Shown one piece after another: positions 17,230 to 25,066 of a DNA stretch of 64,000 nt. The position numbers were made by a program, and so were the translations under genes. The DNA comes from Sporolactobacillus sp. THM19-2 (GTDB lineage Bacteria; Bacillota; Bacilli; Bacillales; Sporolactobacillaceae). The stretch covers positions 1 through 64,000 of the forward strand of contig NZ_SEMC01000007.1 of assembly GCF_004153195.1 (NCBI RefSeq), given 5' to 3'. How positions within the stretch are numbered: position 1 is the stretch's first letter; each line of letters opens with the position of its first letter. Under the pieces are notes generated by a model, which did not search any database, was not told the DNA's origin, and was given only the letters and a program-made list of their open reading frames with translations.

Positions 17230-18882
17230 ATGAAAACAAAACAGTTGAATAAAGCCACACGGTACACTGATTTTCGTGAAATGATCTATCAAAGTGCAAG
17301 AAGGTTTGGCAGAAAGTCTGCTTTTCAGATCAGAAAGTCAGACGGAAGTTACCAGTTTGTGAGTTATGCTCAGTTTAAAGAAGACTTTCGGGCTCTGGGC
17401 ACACATTTTCTCGATCTTGGTCTTTCCGGCAAGCGGATCGCAGTCATCGGAAAAAACAGCTATAGCTGGGTCCTGCATTATCTTTGCGCGGCAACAGTCG
17501 GCGTAGCTGTTCCGATCGATCGTGAATTATCTGCTGAAGACATGTACACGTTCATTGCAAGTGCCGACTGCGCTGCAGTGTGTGCGGACAGTGAGATCCT
17601 TGACCATCTGAAACCGCTGACCGGTCATAAACGGCTGCTTTTATCCCTGCAGGATGCCCTGCCTGCCATGGCAAAACAGGATGCACGCATAGACACTCTT
17701 CCCGTTGCAGCAGACGAAATGAGTGTGCTGATCTTTACTTCAGGAACGGCTGGAAAACCAAAAGGGGTTTGCCTTTCTCAAAAAAACATCTGTACCAACA
17801 TCTATTCGACCTCGCAGATTGTAAAAGTGACATCCCGCGACAAGACGCTTTCTATCCTGCCCCTTTGTCATACGTACGAATGCACATTGAACTGCCTGCT
17901 TATTCTGTCTCGCGGTGCCTGCATTGCTTACGCGGACAGTCTGCATGCCATACGGCGTAACATTCTTGAATACAGGCCAACCCTTCTCGTTGTCGTCCCC
18001 GAACTTCTTCAGATTCTGGATAAACGAATTCAGACGGTTGTAGCCGGTAAATGTCCGAAAAAGTATCAGAATACATTCAGGACAGATTCACTCGCGACAG
18101 CATTCCGGACGCTGCCGTTCGCTGTAAGGATGATCATCCGTCGAAAAGTGAAGCAGGCACTTGGTGGTAAACTTCGTACCTTCATTGTCGGCGGAGCCGA
18201 TCTTTCCCCGGCTGTAATTGAGGATTTTCAGGCGCTCGGTATTCGCTCATTGCAGGGATACGGTCTCACTGAATGTGCTCCTCTTCTGGCAGGAAACAAC
18301 GATTTTTACTTCAATGCCCGCTCAGCCGGTGTGGCTGTTCCCGGTGTGGAACTGAAAATAGACAGCCCTAATGCAGAAGGTGTGGGTGAAATTCTTGCCA
18401 AAGGCGATAACATCATGCTTGGTTATTATAATGATCCGGTTGCGACCGCCCATACCTTCCAAAACGGCTATTTCCGGACAGGTGATCTCGGTTCAATTGA
18501 TAAAGATGGGGCGTTATACATCAGAGGGCGCATGAAGAATGTCATCGTAACGGCCAACGGCAAGAACATTTATCCGGAAGAATTAGAAGCACGGCTGCTT
18601 GAAAAGGAACCAATCAGTGAAGCGCTTGTTCTATCCGGAAATGATCGCAGGGGAAGCGCCTGTGTGAAGGCGAAGATATTCCCAAATTTAGACTATGTGA
18701 CCCGAATCAAAGGGCATCTGCCTGCAAAGGAAGAAATACAGACGCTTGTCAAATCGATTATTGATGAAGTGAACAACAAAATGCCGGATTATAAACACAT
18801 TCGTATGTATGAAATTATTGAAAAAGAGTTTGAAAAAACAACGACAAGAAAAATCAGACGATGTGGTCTGAATCTCGTCTGA
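17230..18882 (+). CDS. AMP-forming acyl-CoA synthetase
   Basis: A 550-residue member of the ANL adenylate-forming superfamily, likely a long-chain fatty acid-CoA ligase. The ATP-binding P-loop is LIFTSGTAGKPKGVCLS (about residues 165-181), then GYGLTECAPLLAGN, the YFRTGDLG hinge region, and the C-terminal GRMKNVIVTANGKNIYPEE carrying the catalytic lysine area. It activates a fatty acid with ATP and loads CoA; the fatty acid is not predictable. AAAGGAG lies 6 bases before the ATG at 17230, so the earlier ATG at 17161 is unlikely. It is monocistronic, with 339 bases of leader region to the divergent CNNM gene. That gap contains TTGACA at 17141-17146 but no good -10 box. Confidence 0.9.
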   Translation: MKTKQLNKATRYTDFREMIYQSARRFGRKSAFQIRKSDGSYQFVSYAQFKEDFRALGTHFLDLGLSGKRIAVIGKNSYSWVLHYLCAATVGVAVPIDRELSAEDMYTFIASADCAAVCADSEILDHLKPLTGHKRLLLSLQDALPAMAKQDARIDTLPVAADEMSVLIFTSGTAGKPKGVCLSQKNICTNIYSTSQIVKVTSRDKTLSILPLCHTYECTLNCLLILSRGACIAYADSLHAIRRNILEYRPTLLVVVPELLQILDKRIQTVVAGKCPKKYQNTFRTDSLATAFRTLPFAVRMIIRRKVKQALGGKLRTFIVGGADLSPAVIEDFQALGIRSLQGYGLTECAPLLAGNNDFYFNARSAGVAVPGVELKIDSPNAEGVGEILAKGDNIMLGYYNDPVATAHTFQNGYFRTGDLGSIDKDGALYIRGRMKNVIVTANGKNIYPEELEARLLEKEPISEALVLSGNDRRGSACVKAKIFPNLDYVTRIKGHLPAKEEIQTLVKSIIDEVNNKMPDYKHIRMYEIIEKEFEKTTTRKIRRCGLNLV

Positions 18883-18898
18883 GTAATACGTACAGGCT

Positions 18899-18961
18899 GC
18901 TTCTTCATGAAGAAAAACCGGCCGGCCGGCAAGTGGCAGACCGGCAGAAGCTTATTTTTTC
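18899..18961 (+). terminator. likely terminator of the acyl-CoA synthetase gene
   Basis: GCTTCT (18899-18904) pairs with AGAAGC (18946-18951) enclosing GC-rich inner repeats (GCCGGCCGGC and ACCGGC), followed by TTATTTTTT. The outer stem is short, but the T-tract and position just after the stop support termination. Confidence 0.5.
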
Positions 18962-19076
18962 TGATCCGTTTAAACACAAATTTTACAGAAGGGAATTTTT
19001 CAGCGCTGTGCCCGCCGCAGGCGCCCGAAAAGTTCTCTTTTTCTATGGGTCAGGGCCGATCGGATCAATCTACTGA

Positions 19077-20381
19077 TTATGACAACTTTTTCGGTTTTTC
19101 CGGCTTCAGCTTACTGGCATGGATTTTTTTAATCTGATGGGCATCCATCTCAACGACTTCAAACGTGACATCCTTGTACCGAAGAACGGTCCCTTTCCTG
19201 ACATCAGGTTTTTCATCAAAAATCCAGCCGCCAATCGTATCCAGTTCTTCTTCCTCAATATCCAGATGGAACTGACGATTCACTTCGGAAATCAGCGCTT
19301 TACCGCTGATCATAGCCTGATTTTCATCAATCACCTGAATCGCCGGCTCTTCACCTTCATCAAATTCATCATGGATTTCTCCAACGATCTCTTCGACAAT
19401 ATCCTCAACAGTGACAAGTCCCGAGGTCCCTCCGTACTCATCGATCAGTATCGCCATGTGAATGCTTTCCTTCTGCATTTTTTCCAGAAGCATGCGGACC
19501 GGGGTCGTCTCAAGCACCGTCAGAATTGGGCGGATGTATTCATCAAGGGTATGTATCTCTTTCTTCAGATAATCAGTAAAAATGTCTTTAATATTGATCA
19601 TGCCAACAACATGATCCTTATCACCGGTTACGACCGGAAAACGGGTATATTTTTCATCGCGCAATGTCTTCAGGCTTTCTTCAGGCGGATCTTCTTTATA
19701 AATGCAGATGATTTCAGTCCGCGGGACCATAATTTCCCGCGCCATCCGTTCGTCAAAATCAAAAATTCGGTCCATATAGCGCAGTTCACCCTGGCTGATC
19801 TCCCCGCTTCGGAAGCTGTTGGAAATCGTCATTCTGAGTTCTCCCTCAGTCAATGCCTGATCATGATCCGCATTCGGCTGCATTCCGAAAAGACGGATCA
19901 CTCCGTTTGATAAGGTATTCAGCAGCCAGACGAATGGAAACAGCAGGCGATGTGTCCAGATCAGAGGATACGTAATAGCCAGTGTTATTTGTTCCGCTTT
20001 CTGAATGGCGATGCCCTTTGGTGCCAGTTCACCAAGAACAACACTGAGCATCGTTACAATAAAAAAACCGATCAGTGTAGAAAGGGTTACAGATAAAGCA
20101 CCACTCACCCCAAGCCAGTGAAACAGAGGATGGAACAAACGAGCTACCGCAGGCTCCCCGATCCACCCGAGTACCAGAGCAGTCACGGAAATCCCGAGTT
20201 GCGTCGTCGACAGATAACCATTCAGATCTTTCACTATCGTCTTTGCTGCTCTGGCGCGTTTACTTCCCTCCTTGATCAGCTCGTCAAGACGCGTCGTGCG
20301 AATCTTAACGATCGCAAATTCGGCTGCAACAAAAAAAGCGGTTAAAAAAATCAATAAAATCACAATCAAGAGTCCGGTCAT
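19077..20381 (-). CDS. second CNNM/CorC-type membrane protein with CBS domains
   Basis: A 434-residue paralogue of the protein at 15550-16890. It starts TGLLIVILLIFLTAFFVAAE and shows the CNNM membrane domain with LGELAPKGIAIQKAE, a CBS pair (MVPRTEIICIY; LIDEYGGTSGLVTVEDIVEE) and a CorC_HlyC C-terminal domain ending in a lysine-rich tail. Proposed magnesium efflux or tolerance. The ATG at 20381 gives the family length; the open frame extends 90 codons further but the extension is not conserved in character and contains a hairpin-bearing leader. The immediate GGGGA site is close to the ATG (3 bases), so initiation is uncertain. Confidence 0.85.
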   Translation of the reverse strand: MTGLLIVILLIFLTAFFVAAEFAIVKIRTTRLDELIKEGSKRARAAKTIVKDLNGYLSTTQLGISVTALVLGWIGEPAVARLFHPLFHWLGVSGALSVTLSTLIGFFIVTMLSVVLGELAPKGIAIQKAEQITLAITYPLIWTHRLLFPFVWLLNTLSNGVIRLFGMQPNADHDQALTEGELRMTISNSFRSGEISQGELRYMDRIFDFDERMAREIMVPRTEIICIYKEDPPEESLKTLRDEKYTRFPVVTGDKDHVVGMINIKDIFTDYLKKEIHTLDEYIRPILTVLETTPVRMLLEKMQKESIHMAILIDEYGGTSGLVTVEDIVEEIVGEIHDEFDEGEEPAIQVIDENQAMISGKALISEVNRQFHLDIEEEELDTIGGWIFDEKPDVRKGTVLRYKDVTFEVVEMDAHQIKKIHASKLKPEKPKKLS

Positions 20382-20396
20382 ATTCCCCAAGTCTTC

Positions 20397-20430
20397 CCGC
20401 ACACCGCTTCCGATGTGCGGTGTCACCTCC
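20397..20430 (-). promoter_or_regulatory. leader hairpin with isolated Shine-Dalgarno in front of the CNNM gene
   Basis: On the minus strand GGAGGTGA (20423-20430) is followed by a hairpin, CCGCACA (20414-20420) pairing with TGTGCGG (20397-20403), and only then by the ATG at 20381. No start codon lies at normal distance from the strong ribosome site. Either the site belongs to a short leader peptide or the hairpin brings it closer to a start. It does not match the manganese yybP-ykoY riboswitch that controls some membrane-protein genes. Confidence 0.35.
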
Positions 20431-20579
20431 GTATCCAGTGCTATCTTAATCATACAGAAATTTATTAGAAAAAGTAAGCGCTGATTTTCATAAGCTGTTC
20501 TGTCATTATCTTGCTTATCCGGAGGGAAAATTATAAGCATATCAGGAGTCTGGTACCGGCTGGCCGCAGCAGGCCGAAG

Positions 20580-20617
20580 AAAAATTAAAGGAAACCCATA
20601 TATTCTGATGGGTTTCC
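20580..20617 (-). terminator. rho-independent terminator of the VOC gene
   Basis: GGAAACCCAT (20590-20599) pairs with ATGGGTTTCC (20608-20617), a perfect 10-bp stem. On the minus strand it is followed by TTTAATTTTT. It lies 12 bases past the VOC stop codon. Confidence 0.8.
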
Positions 20618-20628
20618 TCGCTATGTTA

Positions 20629-21072
20629 TTAAAGTAACTTTTCCCATTCACTCAAATACATTTTTTCTGATCGGTTCATTTCTTTTGGGAGTCTCGTAAT
20701 GAACTCCAAATGATTCCCATCTGGGTCATCAAAATAAATCATTGCGTGGGCCTGGTCGGGGATCACGACAGGTTCTCTTGTTCCCATACCAAATGCGTCC
20801 CTTACTTTAATTCCTCGTTCTCTTAGCCAGGCCGGAGCTTTTTTAATATCTTCTATATCAACATAAAATGCGATATGTTTTATTGAAACATGATAAGGAA
20901 GTTCTGATTCTTTCCCCTCCCATAAACCAATCCAGCTTTTTCCTTCTTCAATCCAAAAAAATGCGACTTTATTATATCTCTTGTATAGTTTTAGACCTAA
21001 TTTTTGGTAGAAATCAATGGATTGCTCCAGGTTACTTACAGGCAAGTGTGCTTCATATAGACCTTTTATCAT
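20629..21072 (-). CDS. VOC-family (glyoxalase/dioxygenase fold) protein
   Basis: A 147-residue metal-dependent protein of the vicinal oxygen chelate superfamily. Two beta-alpha-beta-beta-beta modules are visible: EAHLPVSNLEQSIDFYQKLG with the first metal histidine (H9), and VSIKHIAFYVDIED with ARMIYFDDPDGNHLEFITR-like end, where DPDGNHLEF supplies the usual metal glutamate. Members act as glyoxalases, dioxygenases or thiol transferases (for example fosfomycin resistance); the substrate cannot be read from the sequence. AGGAGT lies 6 bases before the ATG. It follows bioY by 16 bases and may be cotranscribed with it. Confidence 0.8.
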   Translation of the reverse strand: MIKGLYEAHLPVSNLEQSIDFYQKLGLKLYKRYNKVAFFWIEEGKSWIGLWEGKESELPYHVSIKHIAFYVDIEDIKKAPAWLRERGIKVRDAFGMGTREPVVIPDQAHAMIYFDDPDGNHLEFITRLPKEMNRSEKMYLSEWEKLL

Positions 21073-21088
21073 CTGAACACTCCTTATA

Positions 21089-21646
21089 TTACATCGCTCC
21101 GGTGCGATGCAGAATGGTCAGTCTCTGTCTTAACTGGCTGGCAACAACTGCAGCAATCGCTGCCTTAACCAGATCGAGAAGAAAGAGCGGGATGTTTCCA
21201 CCGATAGCCGTGAACATCGGCGTATTCGTGAAGAAGGCGAACCAGGGAACACCGATCAGATAAATAATCGCAATGCCTGCAAAAATAGCCAGGTAATACC
21301 AGATCAGTTTCAACCTGCCTGCCAGCTGAATATGGTCCGTGAACAGCCCGATGATCAGGGCGGCGATGGGCCAGGCCAGGACATAACCACCGGTCGGCCC
21401 GAGCAAAACGCCCATACCCCCGTGAAACCCGGAAAGTACAGGCAGTCCGGCAGCTACCAGCCCGAGAAAAACAAGCATGGCTGCGAACCCCTTTCTTGCG
21501 CCGAGAATACTTCCGACAAGCATCACACCCAGCATCTGGAAGGTGAAGGGAACGGGGATAAAAGGAATAACAAGTGACGGAATGGCTCCGAAGGCAATCA
21601 TCACCGCAACAAAAAGCGAAATCAGTGTGATGGATTTAGTTTTCAA
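21089..21646 (-). CDS. bioY: biotin transporter substrate-binding (S) component
   Basis: A 185-residue, six-helix ECF-type transporter S component. Family marks are VPFTFQMLGVMLVGSILGARKGF near residues 32-54 and GPTGGYVLAWPIAALIIG at about 83-100. It captures biotin and works with a shared EcfAAT energising module encoded elsewhere. The start codon is TTG (21644-21646), 7 bases after GGAGG. The upstream region contains two BirA-type operators overlapping the promoter, so repression by biotin-loaded BirA is expected. Confidence 0.93.
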   Translation of the reverse strand: MKTKSITLISLFVAVMIAFGAIPSLVIPFIPVPFTFQMLGVMLVGSILGARKGFAAMLVFLGLVAAGLPVLSGFHGGMGVLLGPTGGYVLAWPIAALIIGLFTDHIQLAGRLKLIWYYLAIFAGIAIIYLIGVPWFAFFTNTPMFTAIGGNIPLFLLDLVKAAIAAVVASQLRQRLTILHRTGAM

Positions 21647-21662
21647 GAGAAATCCTCCTTTT

Positions 21663-21692
21663 TTGTTAACTAAAAATAATAATAGGTTTACA
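21663..21692. promoter_or_regulatory. BirA-type operator, proximal
   Basis: TTGTTAAC (21663-21670), 14 bases, GGTTTACA (21685-21692): two half-sites at the spacing known for the biotin repressor BirA in Firmicutes. The site covers the bioY -10 box, so binding would block initiation. Confidence 0.75.
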
Positions 21693-21707
21693 TTATATAA
21701 GTGTCAA
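21679..21707 (-). promoter_or_regulatory. sigma-A promoter of bioY
   Basis: On the minus strand TTGACA (21702-21707) is followed after 17 bases by TATTAT (21679-21684). Both boxes lie inside BirA-type operators, which fits biotin control. Confidence 0.75.
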
Positions 21708-21731
21708 CACTTTTATTTATTAAGTTAACAA
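21701..21731. promoter_or_regulatory. BirA-type operator, distal
   Basis: GTGTCAAC (21701-21708), 15 bases, GTTAACAA (21724-21731). A second half-site pair with similar architecture, upstream of the first and overlapping the -35 box of the bioY promoter. Tandem sites suggest cooperative or graded repression. Confidence 0.6.
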
Positions 21732-21919
21732 TAAGAGAAATTAAAGGCCAGGACAAAGGAATCCTTCCTGTCCATACATCAGCTGATTTCTCTTTCTTCT
21801 GATAAAAAGGAAGGGGGATGCGGTGCGGAGGTTCTCGTGGCAAGATGATCTTTACAATCAAAGTGGTCCTCGGAAGGACGCAGTGATTGTATAATTTGAT
21901 GGATCTGCCTGGGTCCCGC

Positions 21920-22275
21920 ATTTTTTCAGCCGGTCTGGAGATTTTTTCAGCCAACCTGCGATTTTTTCAGCCGGTCTGAGGTTTTTTCAGCCAACCTGTA
22001 ATTTTATCAGCCGATTTGAGATTTTTTCAGCCGGTCTGTGATTTTTTCAGCCGGTCTGTGATTTTTTCAGCCAACCTGCGATTTTTTCAGCCGACCTGTG
22101 ATTTTTTCAGCCGACCTGTGGTTTTATCAGCCAACCTGTGATTTTATCAGCCGATCTGGAGATTTTTTCAGCCGGTCTGTGATTTTTTCAGCCGACCTGT
22201 GATTTTATCAGCCGATCTGGAGATTTTTTCAGCCGATCTGTGATTTTTTCAGCCGACCTGCGATTTTTTCAGCCG
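21920..22275. repeat. array of 18 tandem units of about 20 bp, phased T-tracts
   Basis: The stretch is built from a unit consisting of a T-rich core (TTTTTTCAGCC, sometimes TTTTATCAGCC) and a variable tail such as GGTCTGTGA, AACCTGCGA, GACCTGTGA or GATCTGGAGA. I count 18 CAGCC cores; most units are 20 bp, a few (those ending GGAGA) are 21. The unit length is not a multiple of three and no reading frame stays open with a start, so it is not a coding repeat. There are no unique spacers, so it is not a CRISPR. The rest of the 760-base gap between bioY and the HAD gene (21732-21919 and 22276-22405) shows no gene; an imperfect hairpin lies near 21753-21775. Confidence 0.9.
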
Positions 22276-22405
22276 AAGCACCGGCTTCAATTCATGACGC
22301 AGTACGACTGCTCTCTGCCTGGTATCACCTGGCCTTAGTAAAAGGGCTGGTTGTCCAGAGAAGAACTTTTTGTATGCATCAGAAAAAGGGCTGCTAAAAT
22401 CAGAG

Positions 22406-23047
22406 TCACACTTTTGCCCTGGCAGTCTCAGCTATTCTCAATATGTCCTCCGGTTTTCTGGCAACATAATCCGGATGCGCGCTGCGCACTTCATCATAAT
22501 GATCAAAGCCCCATGACACCCAGATCACTTTGATACCGCTTTTCCTGCTCGCCCTGATGTCCCGCTTTTCATCCCCAATGTACATTGCCTGATCGGTGTT
22601 TAAGTGGTTCTTTTTTAAGTAGCGGCGAATCAGCCGGCCCTTACCGGATAATTCACCGGAACAGCTGATTGATGAAAAACCTTCAAGATGATGGTCTGCC
22701 AGAAAACGAGTAATATTTTTTCCCTGATTGGAAGACACGATAGCCAGGCTGAATCCTGAGTCTTTTAACTGATGAAGCATCTCCGGAATGCCGCGAAAGG
22801 GTTCCAGCTTTTGCACAGACTGCGTATAGCCCTTCAAAAACGCAGAAATGAGCATTGGCACCTTATGAATTGGAATACCCAGATTCGTGCAGCACTGCCT
22901 GATTGAGAGCGACTTGTAATAATCGAAATCAGCCGGATCCAGCATTTTGAAATGGTACCTGCCTGCAATCCGATTATACAGATCGATCAACATCGCTTTA
23001 GAATCAGCCAGTGTCCCGTCGAAGTCGAAGATCAGACTTTTAATCAT
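22406..23047 (-). CDS. HAD-superfamily phosphatase
   Basis: A 213-residue HAD hydrolase of the phosphoglycolate-phosphatase-like subfamily. Motif I is FDFDGTLADS with nucleophile D8 and acid D10; motif II is IVSSNQG; the lysine motif and motif IV lie in GKGRLIRRYL and MYIGDEKRDIRASRKSG. A helical cap domain occupies about residues 15-85. It removes phosphate from a small metabolite that cannot be predicted. AGAGGGC precedes the ATG by about 9 bases. It is the last backbone gene before the defence island. Confidence 0.85.
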   Translation of the reverse strand: MIKSLIFDFDGTLADSKAMLIDLYNRIAGRYHFKMLDPADFDYYKSLSIRQCCTNLGIPIHKVPMLISAFLKGYTQSVQKLEPFRGIPEMLHQLKDSGFSLAIVSSNQGKNITRFLADHHLEGFSSISCSGELSGKGRLIRRYLKKNHLNTDQAMYIGDEKRDIRASRKSGIKVIWVSWGFDHYDEVRSAHPDYVARKPEDILRIAETARAKV

Positions 23048-23191
23048 TAACGATTTGCCCTCTTTTAATATGCTCTGTCTGTTTTTACCAGAAATGGAGA
23101 CCCGTGAACTCTGGACTTCCGTCTCATAGTAGATTAATTATATCATGAGAAAAGCGTATAATTTGAGTTGTATGAGCTTTTAGAGAGGTGA

Positions 23192-23395
23192 TTAGATGGA
23201 AAAAACTTGGTGTTGTAAAGCAGAGCTTTCCTGTCTGAATCGTACTTTTATCTCTCTTCCGACGGGGTAAGCTGGACTTTCTCCTTCCACAATTTTTTCC
23301 CTGAAAATTCCGTGTGATTTGGAACCGACATACATGGTGAATAAGGATTCTTTATTTTCATTTTCAATTATAGTCGCGTCACGCTATTCATCCCG
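23192..23395 (-). pseudogene. degenerate or very small coding segment beside vsr
   Basis: The 386-base gap 23048-23433 contains two overlapping open stretches. On the minus strand a frame open from about 23395 to its stop at 23192 reads like protein (for example SLFTMYVGSKSHGIF then VGREIKVRFRQ) but has only an internal ATG at 23335 and no ribosome site, so it looks like the 3' end of a broken gene. On the plus strand a 24-codon frame (23196-23270) has AGAGAGGTG 7 bases upstream and a perfect TATAAT at 23157-23162 with a weak -35 (TTAATT, 17-base spacer). I cannot say which, if either, is real; neither is recognised. Confidence 0.25.
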
Positions 23396-23433
23396 TCTTT
23401 AGTTAATACACATACCCTTTCAAGATCGGATGG

Positions 23434-23886
23434 TTATATCTCAAGATAATTCTGCTTCCCTGAAGTGATAAATTTTATTATTTGCTTCAGCTTCATTTCT
23501 CTGACAGAATCGTGACTGGTCATTTTCTTCACTGTGCATTCCCAGATAATCAGGCACCTGATTCCCTGTTCCATTAATTTTTCAGTTACTTCCCGGTCCC
23601 GTGACTGATTCTTCTCAAATTTTCTTTTCCAGAATGAAACATTCGATTTAGGCACATACGCATATTTACAGCCCTTGTGCCTGTGCCAGAAGCAGCCATT
23701 GACAAAAACTGCTGTTCTGTATTTTGTAAAATACAGATCTGGTTTGCCAATAATCTCAGAAAAATTAACCCTGTACCTCATGTGATGTCGAAACAATAAG
23801 GAACGAATATACATTTCCGGTTTTGTTTTTCTGCTTTTGATTCTGGCCATGTTTCGGCTTCGCTCTTCAGGAGATTTAATGTCCAT
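23434..23886 (-). CDS. vsr: very short patch repair endonuclease
   Basis: A 150-residue Vsr protein, which nicks next to the T of T:G mismatches that arise by deamination of 5-methylcytosine. The family residues are present: MARIKSRKTKPE with E24, GKPDLYF with the catalytic D50, FVNGCFWHRHKGC with the zinc-binding cysteine/histidine cluster, and the final LIIWEC strand. Length matches E. coli Vsr. It is third in a methyltransferase-endonuclease-Vsr cassette and starts 4 bases after the endonuclease stop. Its job is to protect the methylated sites from mutation. Confidence 0.95.
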   Translation of the reverse strand: MDIKSPEERSRNMARIKSRKTKPEMYIRSLLFRHHMRYRVNFSEIIGKPDLYFTKYRTAVFVNGCFWHRHKGCKYAYVPKSNVSFWKRKFEKNQSRDREVTEKLMEQGIRCLIIWECTVKKMTSHDSVREMKLKQIIKFITSGKQNYLEI

Positions 23887-23890
23887 TCAG

Positions 23891-25066
23891 TCAGACGCTT
23901 TCCTTCTCTTTTACATAGTCAATAAATTTTTTCAAGGTCCAGATAGAATCCTGTTTTTCTTTCGGAAAAGTTTTTATGTAAAGCTTTGGAACAACAAGAA
24001 TGACTCCTGCTTTTTCCATTTCATCCAACTGTCTGACAGAAATTCCCTGCTGCAGGGTAAATAGATGTTTCACATTGATTCGATCTGCTTCATTAAGAAT
24101 CTGTCTCCAGCGATCTTTACATGTTGTTTTCGCACCAAGAAATATTAAATGATCTGCCGGAAAAGAATGATCATGATACGAACCGGCATCCGGAAAAAGA
24201 AAGTCGGGCTTTTTGTGTCCTTCTGTCACAGGTTGAGGGACATATCTGAGTGAATTTCCATCAAATATGGCAGATAAATGGTGCTCAAGTGATTTCCCGG
24301 CTCTGCTTTTTCTCCTGTTCAAGACAACATTTGCAATTTTTATAAACTCTTCAACTGAATCAAAGCCTTTTGAAATTCTTGATCCATACCGATATGTTTC
24401 AAGCATACGAAAAAGGCGATATTCCATATCTACCCATCCGATTATTTCCTTATCCGGATTCGTGCGGATATTTTCTTTATGGTTAAATATCTCATTGTAG
24501 ATGGACCTGGCTGCCTCCGACATCTCCGCGGATGAAGGAAAATCGACATTCAGGCCCTCAATATAGGCCATTATTGACAGTTCTTCCGGACTTATTGTAT
24601 GTCCGAGTTTTAAATCTTCTTTCTGAATGATGCCTCCTGTATCAGCAGGAGACATACCAAATTCATTCAGGAAACTGTTGATTTCATCTTCGGTTTGTAA
24701 CATGTATGCGAGATAATTTTCAGGATCCAGTTTTACGAGTACAAAAAGGTCACCTGTGTGTTCCGGATCAAGATCAGGAATACCACGTGTGATTCGATAT
24801 TCATTTCTTGTTCCCTTACCGTAATAAATAAACCTGCTGCTTGTTTCAAATGAATTTTGCCAGCGGATATGAACATATTTGTCTTTATTTTCCCCTTTTA
24901 CTCCCTCTTCATCGAAAAGAATTGGAAAGGCGTGTTTCTGTACATAGATTCCAGACTGATGAGCACCGGTATCCCCGGTATCATTTGCCGACAGGAATTT
25001 ACAGAAAGCCATTTTACCGCTGTATGCAGCCCTTATTGCCTCTGCTGAAAAATCCGAATCAACCAA
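23891..25066 (-). CDS. EcoRII-like type IIE restriction endonuclease
   Basis: A 391-residue endonuclease with the two-domain EcoRII plan. The N-terminal effector DNA-binding domain (about 10-180) contains FCKFLSANDTGDTGAHQSGI; the C-terminal catalytic domain (about 215-385) contains SLEHHLSAIF, KKPDFLF (P287-D288) and GAKTTCKDRWRQILNEADR (about 311-329), the diagnostic EcoRII catalytic block of the PD-(D/E)XK type. EcoRII cuts before CCWGG and needs a second site copy as effector. The partner methyltransferase and Vsr fit that specificity, but CCWGG itself is inference. Overlaps the methyltransferase by 8 bases. Confidence 0.92.
   Translation of the reverse strand: MVDSDFSAEAIRAAYSGKMAFCKFLSANDTGDTGAHQSGIYVQKHAFPILFDEEGVKGENKDKYVHIRWQNSFETSSRFIYYGKGTRNEYRITRGIPDLDPEHTGDLFVLVKLDPENYLAYMLQTEDEINSFLNEFGMSPADTGGIIQKEDLKLGHTISPEELSIMAYIEGLNVDFPSSAEMSEAARSIYNEIFNHKENIRTNPDKEIIGWVDMEYRLFRMLETYRYGSRISKGFDSVEEFIKIANVVLNRRKSRAGKSLEHHLSAIFDGNSLRYVPQPVTEGHKKPDFLFPDAGSYHDHSFPADHLIFLGAKTTCKDRWRQILNEADRINVKHLFTLQQGISVRQLDEMEKAGVILVVPKLYIKTFPKEKQDSIWTLKKFIDYVKEKESV

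Noticed and set aside
19119-19910. 263-codon plus-strand frame
   Set aside because: Antisense to the CNNM gene, which has complete CBS and CorC motifs; composition of the translated antisense is not protein-like.
20381-20480. Manganese (yybP-ykoY) riboswitch before the CNNM gene
   Set aside because: Only a single short hairpin and a stray ribosome site; the conserved riboswitch core is absent.
21920-22275. CRISPR array
   Set aside because: Units of about 20 bp run head to tail with only small variations and no unique spacers; no cas genes in the window.
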